Shown: positions 23,789-32,816 of the stretch, one piece after another
How positions within the stretch are numbered: position 1 is the stretch's first letter
Layout of the letters: the number at the start of each line of letters is the position of its first letter
Source of the DNA: Candidatus Dormiibacterota bacterium
GTDB lineage: Bacteria; Chloroflexota; Dormibacteria; Dormibacterales; Dormibacteraceae
NCBI GenBank assembly: GCA_003169845.1
Contig: PNAG01000019.1
Location: forward strand, 195,069 to 259,068
Reading direction: 5' to 3'
DNA length: 64,000 nt
The notes under the pieces: generated by a model
What the model was told of the DNA's origin: nothing
Seen by the model: the letters and a program-made list of their open reading frames with translations, nothing else
Database searches by the model: none
Made by a program: the position numbers and the translations under genes

Positions 23789-25641
23789 GCGTGGACCTTG
23801 CGGAAGCCGAGCAGCGCCGTCAGAGACCCGAGGAGGAGACCGGCGACCATGACACCGGCGAGGATGTACCGGACGGCGGTTGCGTCGACGCCCGGAAGCA
23901 GCTGCGCATACGTCGCCGACTCAAATCTCATCGCGAGCAGCCAGGCGCCCGCCACGGCGCCGGCCGCGAGCGCCCCGGCAAGAGCGCCGATCATCAGGCC
24001 CTCAACGACAAACGGCCCTCGTAGCATCCAGCCGCGAGCGCCCAGGAGGCGGATCACGGCGACCTCCTGCCGGCGGGCGGTCGCGATCCCCCGCATCGAG
24101 TTCGCGATCACCGCGTAAGCGACCAGGCCGAACAGGAGGACCAGGCCCGCGCCTATGCCTCCCACCACCAGCGCGAAGTGCTTCAGCCGCGAGTACGTGT
24201 CGGGGTCGTAGGACGTCGGATACGAGGAGTCGACCGCCGGGTCGCCCTTCACCGACGCGGCCACCCCTCCGACCTGCGTCACCATTCGCACCTGCACGTC
24301 GAGGCTGGCCGGGAAGGGATTCGTCGTGCTGAGGCTCGCGAGGTTGTCGAGGCCGGGCCGGCTGCTTGCCTCCCGCAGCGCCTGCTCGGGAGTCACCGAG
24401 GTGACCGAGGAGACTCGAGGGTCGGCGATCAAGCGCGCTTTGAGCGCCGCGACCGACTGCGGGGTCGAGTTCGGCGCCAGGTAGACGCGCACGAGGGAAG
24501 CCTGCGAAGCCTGCTGGACCACCACACGGTCGACGGCGATCCCAACCATGGCGAGGGTCCCCCAGAGCAGAAGGAGCAGGGCCATCGTCCCCAGGGCCGG
24601 CGCGCTCAGGCGGACATCGCGACTCCAGCTGCGCAAACCGCTCAACACCACCAGCCGGTAGCTGTTGGCGACCAGTGCGACGGTGCGTCGCCACAGGGGA
24701 AGCGGCTTCGGCTTGGGGACGTGCTTGCGAGGTCGCTCGTTGATGGGAAGCAGCAGGCGCCACAGTGGCGGCGCGCCGTGCGTGCCGTTCCCGTTCGAAG
24801 CTGCCTTCTGCGACCCGTTCAGATGGATCGTGCCGCTCGGCAGCCGCAGCACGCGGCTCGTTGGAAAGGTGTGCTTGTGGCTCGCGACGATGACCGCGGC
24901 GCCTCCCGCGGCGGCGTCCTCGAGCAGCCGCATCACGATGCGGGCGTTGTCGTCGTCGATCGAGGCCATCGGCTCGTCGGCAAGGATGACCCGAGGTTTT
25001 GCCGCGAGAGCCCGCCCGACCGCGATGCGCTGGCGCTCACCCGCCGACATCTGGCGGGGATAGGAATTCCGCTTGTGGGCCAGTCCCATCGATTCGAGGG
25101 TCTCGAGAGCTCGCCGCTTCATCGTTTTGAACGGCACGTGCGGTTCGGTGACCTGCAGCGCCAGGGTCAGGTTCTCGAGCGCCGTCAGGCGTGGTAGGAG
25201 GTGGTGTTCCTGGAACACGAAGGCCACATCGCGGCGGATCCGTCCCAGCCCCCGGCGCCACCAGCTGTGCAGGCCCCGCCCCCGGACCCAGACCTCTCCT
25301 GCGTTGGGCCGCAGCTGCCCATGGACCAGCCGCAGCAGGGTTGTCTTGCCTGAACCGCTCGGTCCGGTGATCTCGACCAGCTCTCCCGGTGCGACCGACA
25401 GGTTGATCTCGCTGAGGACTTTGGTCTTGCCGAAAGACTTGGTGACGTGGGCCAGCTTGACCACCGGCTGCACCGTCGCGGCACCGTTGGTCAGCGGGCG
25501 ATGACTCGCCCCATTCTTGTTTGCGTGCAACCCGTTCGCGGCGGCTCCGTTCGCGGCGCCATTGGCGGCGCCGTTCACGGCTCCATTGGTCAAGACGCGC
25601 GTCCGCACCCGAGTAACTGGTCGGCTACCCACCCTATCCAT
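23785..25641 (-). CDS. FtsE-FtsX fusion (cell-division ABC ATPase fused to its permease)
   Basis: A 618-residue single polypeptide. Residues about 1-55 are a low-complexity N-G-A-rich extension. Residues about 58-275 are an FtsE-type ATPase with Walker A GPSGSGKTT, signature MSAGERQRIAVGRALA and Walker B VILADEPMASIDDD. After a linker comes FtsX: four membrane helices (APALGTMALLLLLWGTLAMV; HFALVVGGIGAGLVLLFGL; FVVEGLMIGALAGALAAGAV; YILAGVMVAGLLLGSLTALL) with a large extracytoplasmic loop between helices 1 and 2. FtsE and FtsX are normally separate genes; no stop or start separates them here. It is followed by its presumed M23 effector. Confidence 0.92.
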   Translation of the reverse strand: MDRVGSRPVTRVRTRVLTNGAVNGAANGAANGAAANGLHANKNGASHRPLTNGAATVQPVVKLAHVTKSFGKTKVLSEINLSVAPGELVEITGPSGSGKTTLLRLVHGQLRPNAGEVWVRGRGLHSWWRRGLGRIRRDVAFVFQEHHLLPRLTALENLTLALQVTEPHVPFKTMKRRALETLESMGLAHKRNSYPRQMSAGERQRIAVGRALAAKPRVILADEPMASIDDDNARIVMRLLEDAAAGGAAVIVASHKHTFPTSRVLRLPSGTIHLNGSQKAASNGNGTHGAPPLWRLLLPINERPRKHVPKPKPLPLWRRTVALVANSYRLVVLSGLRSWSRDVRLSAPALGTMALLLLLWGTLAMVGIAVDRVVVQQASQASLVRVYLAPNSTPQSVAALKARLIADPRVSSVTSVTPEQALREASSRPGLDNLASLSTTNPFPASLDVQVRMVTQVGGVAASVKGDPAVDSSYPTSYDPDTYSRLKHFALVVGGIGAGLVLLFGLVAYAVIANSMRGIATARRQEVAVIRLLGARGWMLRGPFVVEGLMIGALAGALAAGAVAGAWLLAMRFESATYAQLLPGVDATAVRYILAGVMVAGLLLGSLTALLGFRKVHA

Positions 25642-25745
25642 GTTCAGATTAGCCCAAGCCCGGCTCAGGAAACTCTGTTACGGGGCTGACAGTCGGATGG
25701 GTTACTTACCAAGTGTCGCCGTACCCCCCGGCATTGCCGGCGCGG

Positions 25746-25937
25746 CTACCAGAATTTCCCGCGTCCGAGCAGGACGTAGAGGATGGGGCCGATGCCCCAG
25801 AAGAAGCTGATGATGATCCACAACACCTTCCACGCCCCGCTCAGGTCGGTGCGGTTGACGATGTCGATCACGCACAGGACGAAGGCGATCGGGTGCAGGA
25901 AGATCGCCAGCAGCACCTCGACGACGACTTTGATCAC
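25746..25937 (-). CDS. Small PLDc_N-like membrane protein
   Basis: A 63-residue protein with two membrane helices (VVVEVLLAIFLHPIAFVLCV and a second ending FWGIGPILYVLLG). The pattern of a short first helix, a polar D-I-V-N-R-T turn, a central W-K-V-L-W and GxGPILY is that of the phospholipase-D-nuclease N-terminal (PLDc_N) family of small membrane proteins with unknown role. Its ATG overlaps the stop of the class V aminotransferase gene. Confidence 0.75.
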   Translation of the reverse strand: MIKVVVEVLLAIFLHPIAFVLCVIDIVNRTDLSGAWKVLWIIISFFWGIGPILYVLLGRGKFW

Positions 25938-27367
25938 GCGTGTCCTCCTGGCTTAACCAACATCTTCTTGGCCAACGTCTTCATAGGGCTCGCGATCCGC
26001 GGCCAGCCGCCCGCCGGCGCGAAGGTCCCATCGGCTGCCTGCTCGTAGGTGGCCTTGAGCCTGCCTCGCGCGATATGGGTGACCGCCTCGACGAAACGGT
26101 CCAGCTCCCCCGCGGAGTTATAAGGCGCGAGGCTGGCCCTCACGGCGCCGGGGAGCGCCTTGCGATGGCCTGACGTGACTTCGCCCTCCACGGCCTCGAC
26201 GGCGTGCCTGTCCATGTGGAGCAGGTGAAAGACGTACGGGTTGGCGCAGAAGCAGCCGTTGCGGACAGCGATTCCCCACTCATGGCTCAGCGCGGCCGCG
26301 ACCAATCCGTGGTGGAGCCCGTCGATGACGAACGTGGCCAGGCCCAGCCTCGGCCCTGAATCCGGTGCTTCGACTCCGCCCAGCACTCCGACTCCTGGGA
26401 TGCCGGCCAGGCGCGTGTGCAGCGCCGCACCCAGCTCGACCTCGTGACGCAGCATTTCGTCGAAACCCAGCTCGAGAAGGGTCTCGATCGCGACGCCGAG
26501 AGCCACGGCGCCGATTACGTTCGGTGAACCGGCCTCCTCGCGGTCGGGCAGATCGGCCCAGACCGTGTCGTCCCAGGTCACGATGCTGATCGCCCCTCCG
26601 CCCATGACCTCGGGCGCTCCCGCGAAGAAATCTCGAGGGGCGACCAGGACGCCGGCGCCATACGGCGCGTACATCTTGTGGCCCGACAGGGAGACGAAGT
26701 CCAGGTGCCCTGGATCGCTCGCCGGTCGGATGTCGATGCGGTGATGAGGCGCGAGCTGCGCCGCGTCGATCGAGATGAGGGCGCCATGACGGTGGGCCAG
26801 CTCGGCGATCTCGTGGATGGGTGAGACGAAGCCCGTGACGTTGGACGCCCCGCACACCGCGACGAGACCGATCGACCCCGCGCCTTCCTTCAGGGCGTAC
26901 TCGATCGCTTCGAGGTCGATGTGTCCGTCCCTCGATAGGCCAACCATCACGTGGCCGCTGCGATGCCGCCAGGGCAGCAGGTCGGCGTGATGCTCCATCT
27001 CCGTGACCAGCACCTGCCTGCCGTCGAGCCGCGCCTGCTCGGCGGCGATCCGGTTGAGAGCGTCCGTGGTGCCCTTGACGAAGATGACGACCTGCGAGCG
27101 CGCGTCAACGCCCAGGAAGCCGGCGGTCAGCTCGCGGGCTTGCTCGTAGGCCTCGGTCGCGAGGCGTGATTTGTAACCGGTGCCGCGATGGACGCTCGAA
27201 TAGACGTCCGAGAAATCGTTGACCGCTTCGCGCACCCGCTTCAGGGGCGGCGTGCTGGCGGCGTTGTCGAAGTTGATGCCAGTGACGGTGCCGCCGCCGG
27301 CGACCGGCACAGGCAGGTCAACGCCCGCGAAGTGTTCCCGCCAGTGGCCGAAGTGTGGAGAAGGCAC
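25934..27367 (-). CDS. Class V aminotransferase, cysteine-desulfurase-like
   Basis: A 477-residue PLP enzyme of the SufS/CsdA-like class V group. It shows INFDNAASTPP near residue 31, EMEHHADLLPW near 124, the PLP-pyridine Asp in LISIDAAQLA and the Schiff-base Lys (about residue 231) in SLSGHKMYAPYG. A cysteine-containing loop GIAVRNGCFCANPY occupies the position of the desulfurase catalytic Cys region. No suf or nif scaffold gene is nearby, so the physiological substrate is open (cysteine desulfuration or a related C-S/C-N lyase). GTG start. It is divergent from the PucR-type regulator. Confidence 0.88.
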   Translation of the reverse strand: MPSPHFGHWREHFAGVDLPVPVAGGGTVTGINFDNAASTPPLKRVREAVNDFSDVYSSVHRGTGYKSRLATEAYEQARELTAGFLGVDARSQVVIFVKGTTDALNRIAAEQARLDGRQVLVTEMEHHADLLPWRHRSGHVMVGLSRDGHIDLEAIEYALKEGAGSIGLVAVCGASNVTGFVSPIHEIAELAHRHGALISIDAAQLAPHHRIDIRPASDPGHLDFVSLSGHKMYAPYGAGVLVAPRDFFAGAPEVMGGGAISIVTWDDTVWADLPDREEAGSPNVIGAVALGVAIETLLELGFDEMLRHEVELGAALHTRLAGIPGVGVLGGVEAPDSGPRLGLATFVIDGLHHGLVAAALSHEWGIAVRNGCFCANPYVFHLLHMDRHAVEAVEGEVTSGHRKALPGAVRASLAPYNSAGELDRFVEAVTHIARGRLKATYEQAADGTFAPAGGWPRIASPMKTLAKKMLVKPGGHA

Positions 27368-27479
27368 GCGTCCCGCCTAGCCTAACTCGGGAGTCCCGTC
27401 AGGAGGCCCTCGACGGATCTTCGGCGGCCGTACGCTCGCCGCCTGTATCAGGCACACTAGCGCGGAGTACATTGATTGT

Positions 27480-29294
27480 GTGGGTGACACGAGGTTGAAG
27501 GGCCGTCGCAGGGTGAACCATGTTGGGGTGGCAATCGCAAACGGCGACACGAGTCTTGCCGCTCGCGAGCTCAGCTTCCTGGTCCGCCTCGCCCAGGCGG
27601 CGGCGGCCGCACAGCGCTCCGATGAGCTGCTGGACCTGATCATCCGCGAGTCCACGTCGGCGATGGGGACCGACGTCTGCTCGCTTTACCTGCTGACGTC
27701 GCGCGGCCGCGAACTTCGGCTGACGGCCACCAACGGGCTCAATGAGCGCATGGTCGGCAAGGTCACGATGCCTGTCGGTGAGGGAATCACCGGTTGGGTG
27801 GCCGAGAGCCGCCGGCCCGCGGTGGTCCCGGACGTGAGCAAGGAACCGCATTGGAAGTGGGTTGCGGGCCTCGACGAGGATCGATTCCATTCCATGCTCT
27901 CGGTGCCCATCGAATCTGGGCCGCGCCTGGTCGGCGTCCTCAACGTGCAGAGCGCGGAGAAGCGCGACTTCAACTCGGCCGACATCGATTTCCTCCGCGC
28001 CATCGCCGGGCAGGTGGCCGGGATCCTCGAGCGAAGTGAGCTGCAGCGGCGGACCGAGGTTCAGCTCGCGGAGATCCAGCTCTCACACGACATCCATGAA
28101 CGCTTCACCAAGCTTTCCCTCGACGGCGCGGGAATCAGCTCGATCCTGGAGGTCGTCAGCTCGCTGGCCGGCGGCCGCGCGGCCCTGTACTCGGGGGACG
28201 GTTACCGCGTCCGGGGGGCGGGGGAATCGTCCGACGGTATGCCTCCGCGCATTCACCTGCCGACCCCGCTCGGCCAGGCGGGGGCGCGCGAGGTCCGGAT
28301 CAACTCGGGCCGGCCGGCGCGCGCGCTGGACGTGGTGCCGGTGCGCGCCGGTTCCGACGTGCTCGGAATGCTGGCCGTCAGCGTCGACGAGAAGACGGTG
28401 GATTCGGCCGGCCGCCGCCGGGCCCTCGAGCACGGTTCGACCGTGCTGGCGCTGGAGCTCTCCAAAGAGCGGGCCGCGGCCGAGGTCGAGCGCCGCTTGC
28501 GGGGTGACCTGGTCGAGGAGGTGCTCGCGGGCGGGCTCGAGGCCGACGAGGCGGAACGGGTCGCGGGCCAGGCGGAACGGTTGGGCCACCGGCTGCCGCA
28601 AAGAGCCTGGGTGATCGTGCTCGAACCGGATGACGCTGAAACCGAGGCGGCGCTCGGCGCGCGCGGCGAGCTGGACCGTCTGGACGCAGCTCTCAGCGGT
28701 TTGATTCGCTCCAGGCTGCCCGGCACATTGACGCTCGTGCGATCGGCATCCGCGGTGTTCCTCGTCCCGGACGAGGTTGCCGCCGACCTGGCCACGGTCG
28801 AGAAGCTGGCGGGCCAGATCCTGGCGGCGGCCGCTCCCGTGATGAAACCGGGCATGGCGTCCGTGGGAATCGGCAACCTGGCCAACGGGGTGGGCGAGCT
28901 GGCGCGATCGCACCAGGAGGCCCGCCAGGCCCTGCGGCTGACCCGCCGCGCCGGCGGGCGGGGGCGCGTCGCCTCGTACCGGTCTCTCGGGGCGTTCCGG
29001 CTGCTGCTGGAGGTCCAGAGCCCGGACGCCCTGCGCCGTTTTGTCAACGAGCTTCTCGGCACGCTGCTGGAGTACGCGCAGTCGAGGGACACGCCCTTGC
29101 TCGAGACGCTCGAGGCTCTGGCCGCCGCACGTTGGGTCCGGCGCGCGGCGGCGCGCCAGCTCGGTATTCACATCAACTCGATGTCCTACCGGGTGGAGCG
29201 CATCCAGACCCTCACCGGCCTGCAGCTGGACGAGCCTGAGACCCGGGTGGCGATCTCCATCGCCCTTCGCGCCCGCTCCATGCTCGGGATGTAG
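27480..29294 (+). CDS. GAF-domain PucR/CdaR-type transcriptional regulator
   Basis: A 604-residue regulator. The N-terminal GAF domain (about residues 35-180) has VGEGITGWVAESRRPAVVPD and LSVPIESGPRLVGVLNVQS. A second, degenerate GAF-like part follows, then a GGDEF-like CdaR middle domain (about 340-470), and a C-terminal PucR helix-turn-helix with AARQLGIHINSMSYRVERIQ. Such proteins sense small molecules through GAF and activate catabolic or nitrogen genes. It is divergent from the class V aminotransferase across a 112-bp gap and may regulate it. Start GTG 27480 is the only reasonable upstream codon before the GAF domain; an internal start is possible. Confidence 0.9.
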   Translation: MGDTRLKGRRRVNHVGVAIANGDTSLAARELSFLVRLAQAAAAAQRSDELLDLIIRESTSAMGTDVCSLYLLTSRGRELRLTATNGLNERMVGKVTMPVGEGITGWVAESRRPAVVPDVSKEPHWKWVAGLDEDRFHSMLSVPIESGPRLVGVLNVQSAEKRDFNSADIDFLRAIAGQVAGILERSELQRRTEVQLAEIQLSHDIHERFTKLSLDGAGISSILEVVSSLAGGRAALYSGDGYRVRGAGESSDGMPPRIHLPTPLGQAGAREVRINSGRPARALDVVPVRAGSDVLGMLAVSVDEKTVDSAGRRRALEHGSTVLALELSKERAAAEVERRLRGDLVEEVLAGGLEADEAERVAGQAERLGHRLPQRAWVIVLEPDDAETEAALGARGELDRLDAALSGLIRSRLPGTLTLVRSASAVFLVPDEVAADLATVEKLAGQILAAAAPVMKPGMASVGIGNLANGVGELARSHQEARQALRLTRRAGGRGRVASYRSLGAFRLLLEVQSPDALRRFVNELLGTLLEYAQSRDTPLLETLEALAAARWVRRAAARQLGIHINSMSYRVERIQTLTGLQLDEPETRVAISIALRARSMLGM

Positions 29295-29302
29295 GCCGGG
29301 GC

Positions 29303-30529
29303 CTAGGGCACGGGGCTCGCCAGCAGGGACGCGCCGGCGTCCCGGCCGCCAGACCGCTCGAGCCCGATCACGATCGCCAGGAGGATGGTGGCGGCAAGAG
29401 CTGCGTCCAGGCCGCTCATCGCGAAGCCTCTTCCGGCCAACCGCGATGCGTTCCATTCCAGGACTGGCAGCACGACCACGGCGATCGCCAGCAGGCTTCC
29501 ACCAATAAAGATGAGACGGTTGACGTGCGCGACGAGGTCAGGGCGAATGGGCCGGGAGGCGGCATCGGCCCGGACGACGAGGTACACGAACGCAATGACC
29601 AGGCCGGCGTTGAGCAAGACGTAGGCGGCATCGGTCCACGGGTTAGGTCCGTACGGCGTCAAGACATCAGTCACCCAGCGTCCGAGGCCGGGGTTTCCCC
29701 CCGCGTAGTAGTTGTTAACGATCACCGGAAAGAACAAGAGCGCGGTCGCGAACGCCGGCGGGCGCAGGACTCCTGACATGAGCAGCCGCAGCTCAAGCGG
29801 CTTCCACTCCGACGGGTCTTCCTCGCCGCGTGCCGGAACCCGCCGGCCGGCCAGCAGGGCGGCGACGATGACCGCAACGGCGGCGATCGAGAACCCCGTC
29901 CAGACCGCGAACGGTAGGTAGAGAGCATCGATCGAGGGTGCAGTACCAAAAATTTCCGCGAGCCTGTGCACCTGGATCCCAACCGGGGTCACGGCATAGA
30001 TGAGGAACGCGCCGTTGCCGAACCCAAGGCCGAACTCGTCCAGCCCGTCGGCGAGAAAGATGAGGGTGACAGTGCCGGCGGTCATCGCCAGCATGACGAC
30101 CAGCCGGGCGAACCAGTCCAGGCCTGGAAGGCCGGGGGGATAGGTATTCTGCATCAACACCGTGTAGCCGTACGACTGGCCCAGCGCCAGGACGATCGCC
30201 AGGGCCCGGGTCCACCGCATAAGGCGCCGCGGCCCATTGGGGGCGCTCTCCACGGCGCGAACGCTCCGGGAGATGAGCCGCACCAGGGTCATGATGATCA
30301 CGGCGTTCACGTACGGCCCGATTCCCATGGCGACGATGCTGTTCGACGCGACCGGGATGCTCGCGCCGATTGCCTGGAGGGGTGTAGAAGAAGGGATCTG
30401 AAACAGAAAGCCGATCACGGCCGGGTTGAAGCCCGGGACTGCGATCTGCTCCATGGAGCGCCAGGCGGCGAGGCACAGTCCGGTCACCAACAGGCGCCTC
30501 CAGCCGGCCATCGAAAGTAGCCGCACCAC
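29303..30529 (-). CDS. Divergent SecY paralogue (accessory translocon channel)
   Basis: A 408-residue, ten-helix SecY homologue. Family landmarks are IAVPGFNPAVI (as in the IPIPGID region of SecY), MGIGPYVNAVIIMTL, RWTRALAIVLALGQSYGYT, GTVTLIFLADGLDEFGLGFG with the following GNGAFLIYA, and LELRLLMSGVLRPPAFATAL. Both large cytoplasmic loops that bind SecA and ribosomes (between helices 6-7 and 8-9) are much shorter than in housekeeping SecY, as in accessory SecY2 proteins. No secA, secE, secG or ribosomal-protein genes are nearby. MAGWRR at 30511 is an alternative start. It ends 8 bp from the convergent PucR gene. Confidence 0.82.
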   Translation of the reverse strand: MVRLLSMAGWRRLLVTGLCLAAWRSMEQIAVPGFNPAVIGFLFQIPSSTPLQAIGASIPVASNSIVAMGIGPYVNAVIIMTLVRLISRSVRAVESAPNGPRRLMRWTRALAIVLALGQSYGYTVLMQNTYPPGLPGLDWFARLVVMLAMTAGTVTLIFLADGLDEFGLGFGNGAFLIYAVTPVGIQVHRLAEIFGTAPSIDALYLPFAVWTGFSIAAVAVIVAALLAGRRVPARGEEDPSEWKPLELRLLMSGVLRPPAFATALLFFPVIVNNYYAGGNPGLGRWVTDVLTPYGPNPWTDAAYVLLNAGLVIAFVYLVVRADAASRPIRPDLVAHVNRLIFIGGSLLAIAVVVLPVLEWNASRLAGRGFAMSGLDAALAATILLAIVIGLERSGGRDAGASLLASPVP

Positions 30530-30568
30530 TATTGAGCGCGGAGTTTAAGTCAACCCGCGTCGCCGGCA

Positions 30569-30699
30569 GGCCGGATTTACTCCGGCCGTCCCACAGCCCT
30601 GCCTGGATGTCGCCAAGCGTCGCGGGGAGAATCTATTCCGGAATAAATCCCAACCTGCAGGAAAAAGAGTCATGAGAGGAAACCTAGGTTTCCTCTCAT
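30569..30699 (+). repeat. Element R2 (hairpin-pair repeat)
   Basis: Hairpin A is 30569-30587 (GGCCGGA/TCCGGCC, loop TTTAC). Hairpin B is 30672-30699 (ATGAGAGGAAACC/GGTTTCCTCTCAT, 2-nt loop). The middle hairpin is absent; the spacer keeps ATTCCGGAATAAATCCCAACC. B ends 1 bp from the last base of the glnA stop codon, so it also sits where the glnA terminator would be. Confidence 0.85.
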
Positions 30700-30700
30700 A

Positions 30701-32146
30701 TCACACGTCGCTGTAGAGCATGAACTCCCACGGGTGCGGCCGGAGCGCGACCGCGTCGACCTCCCGCTTGCGCTTGTACTCGATCCAGGTGTCGATCACG
30801 TCCTTGGTGAAAACTCCGCCTTCGAGCAAGAACACGTGGTCCTTCTCCAGGGCGTCGAGCGCCTCCGCGAGCGAGCCCGGCACCGACTTGATCTTGGCCT
30901 TGTCCTCGCCCTCGAGCTCGTAGATGTCCTTGTCGACCGGCTCGGGTGGAACGATCTTGTGCTTGATGCCGTCAAGGCCCGCCATCAGGCAGGCCGCAAA
31001 CGCCAGGTAGGGGTTGGCGGCCGGATCCGGCGAGCGAAACTCGATGCGCTTGCTCTTCGGGTCCGTCGAGTACATCGGGATGCGGACACAGGCAGACCGG
31101 TTGCGCTTGGAGTAGACGAGGTTGATCGGAGCCTCGTAGCCGGGAACGAGGCGGCGGTATGAGTTGGTCGTTGGCGCGCAGATCGCAAGCAGGGCCGGTG
31201 CGTGCTTGAGCAGGCCACCGATGTAGTGGACGGCCATCTCGCTCAACCCGGCGTACCCGGCCTTGTCGGCGAAAAGGTTCTGCCCATCCTTCCAGAGGCT
31301 CTGGTGCACGTGCATGCCAGACCCGTTGTCCTGGAAGAGCGGCTTCGGCATGAACGTTGCGACGTAGCCGTGCTGCGCCGCGATGTTCTTGATCACGTAT
31401 TTGAACACCATCATCTTGTCGCCCATCTTGGTGAGCGAGTCGAAGCGCATGTCGATCTCGGCCTGGCCGGCGGTGCCGACCTCGTGATGCTGCACCTCGA
31501 CGCGCACCCCCGCCTCGAGCAGCTTGAGCATGATCTCGGACCGCAGGTTCTGGAACTTGTCCGTGGGCGGCACCGGGAAATAGCCCTCTTTGTGCCGCGG
31601 CCGGAAGGCCAGGTTGGGCTCGGTGTTCTTGCCCGAGTTCCAGATGCCCTCCTCGGAATCGATGTAGTAGTAGCCGCTGTGGGCGTTCTGGTCGAAACGG
31701 AGTGAGTTGAAGAGGTAGAACTCCGCCTCTGGGCCCCAATAGCTCACGTCGGCGATACCGGTTTTCTGAAGGTGCTCCTCGGCCTTCTTGGCGATGAAGC
31801 GCGCGTCTCGCGAGTAAGGTTTTCGGCTGATCGGGTCGACCACGTCACAGATGAGGAACAGCGTCTTATGTGTGAGACACGGGTCGATCGTCGCCGAGTC
31901 CGGGTCCGGCATGAGGAGCATGTCGCTCTCGTCGATCGCCTGGAACCCGCGAATGCTGGAGCCGTCGAACCCGAGGCCCTCGGTGAAGCTATCCACCTCG
32001 AGCTCTCCGAGCGGCAGACTGAAGTGCTGCCACGTACCCGGGAGATCGATGAAGCGGACGTCGACGACCTCGACGCCTTCCTTCTTCGCGCGCTCGATTA
32101 CCTCGTGGGGGCTCGCCTTGCTCCCTGATTTCGTCTGTATCGCCAT
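30701..32146 (-). CDS. glnA: Glutamine synthetase type I
   Basis: A 481-residue GSI that condenses ammonia and glutamate with ATP. Signatures are GFDGSSIRGFQ near residue 55, the ATP-binding KPLFQDNGSGMHVHQS, and RSPDPAANPYLAFA. VDKDIYELEGED corresponds to the adenylylation-site loop (N-L-Y-D-L-P in enteric enzymes) and keeps the Tyr, so it is a GSI-beta candidate for adenylylation control. The ATG at 32146 has AGGAGGGT 5-6 nt upstream; the longer open frame is not real. The 239-bp upstream gap holds its promoter; I see no recognisable riboswitch there. Element R2 follows the stop. Confidence 0.97.
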   Translation of the reverse strand: MAIQTKSGSKASPHEVIERAKKEGVEVVDVRFIDLPGTWQHFSLPLGELEVDSFTEGLGFDGSSIRGFQAIDESDMLLMPDPDSATIDPCLTHKTLFLICDVVDPISRKPYSRDARFIAKKAEEHLQKTGIADVSYWGPEAEFYLFNSLRFDQNAHSGYYYIDSEEGIWNSGKNTEPNLAFRPRHKEGYFPVPPTDKFQNLRSEIMLKLLEAGVRVEVQHHEVGTAGQAEIDMRFDSLTKMGDKMMVFKYVIKNIAAQHGYVATFMPKPLFQDNGSGMHVHQSLWKDGQNLFADKAGYAGLSEMAVHYIGGLLKHAPALLAICAPTTNSYRRLVPGYEAPINLVYSKRNRSACVRIPMYSTDPKSKRIEFRSPDPAANPYLAFAACLMAGLDGIKHKIVPPEPVDKDIYELEGEDKAKIKSVPGSLAEALDALEKDHVFLLEGGVFTKDVIDTWIEYKRKREVDAVALRPHPWEFMLYSDV

Positions 32147-32385
32147 GAACACCCTCCTGAACCCTCTACCTCGTTGGATTTGGCCTGAGGTCATCGTAGG
32201 TGCCGAGATCGACCTGGATCATGGTGGTACCCCTACGATTCCCGGGGCAATTTGTATGTGTGGTTTGCACGAGGTCAGCGGGAAAGCGTCGCCTCGTTTT
32301 CGTGTACTGAACACTAGACAGCAAGCTCAGGTGCCCGTGGCCACCACACGTGTGACCCGCCCACCCGCCTGCCGGCGGACCGGGC

Positions 32386-32754
32386 TCAGCCGGCGGCGGT
32401 TTTTTCGGTCGCGATTGATCCGGCCAGGCTCGTGTTCTTCTCGATCCAGGCCTTGATCGGCGCGGGCCCCCCCGGGTATCCGACCAGGCGGTCGACCATC
32501 TTCCCGTCCCGGAAAAGGCCCAGGGTCGGGATGCCTACCACGCCGTAGCGGATGGCGATGTCCTGGTTGACGTCAACGTCCAGCTTGCCGATCGACACCT
32601 TGCCGGCGTACTCACCCGCCAGCTGCTCCACGACGGGAGTCATCATGCGGCAGGGACCGCACCAGTCGGCGTAGAAGTCCACGACCACCGGTTCAGCGGC
32701 TTTGAGCACGTCAGCCTCGAAATTCGGGCCGTCGAAGTGCTTCATGTATTCCAT
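32386..32754 (-). CDS. trxA: Thioredoxin
   Basis: A 122-residue cytoplasmic thioredoxin. The redox motif WCGPC is in VVDFYADWCGPCRMMTPVVE near residue 32, and the cis-proline is in VVGIPTLGLF. The last 15 or so residues (SLAGSIATEKTAAG) extend past the normal end of the fold. Starts at 32754 and 32745 (MKHFDG) are both plausible. It is divergent from the glycosyltransferase at 32817 (62-bp gap). A GC-rich inverted repeat (GCCGGC...GCCGGC) overlaps the 3' end. Confidence 0.95.
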   Translation of the reverse strand: MEYMKHFDGPNFEADVLKAAEPVVVDFYADWCGPCRMMTPVVEQLAGEYAGKVSIGKLDVDVNQDIAIRYGVVGIPTLGLFRDGKMVDRLVGYPGGPAPIKAWIEKNTSLAGSIATEKTAAG

Positions 32755-32816
32755 ATCTACTACAAGGCCGCCGGCGCGATCGGTATTCCGTCGCGGGTGG
32801 GCGCCATAATCGGCTT

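Noticed and set aside
29303..30529. Accessory SecA2/SecY2 glycoprotein export locus
   Set aside because: The SecY paralogue is alone; no secA2, asp genes or serine-rich repeat adhesin lie in the window.
32147..32385. Possible riboswitch in the glnA leader
   Set aside because: Looked for a glutamine-riboswitch-like or other known motif in this 239-bp gap; no recognisable conserved core was seen, only promoter-size space.
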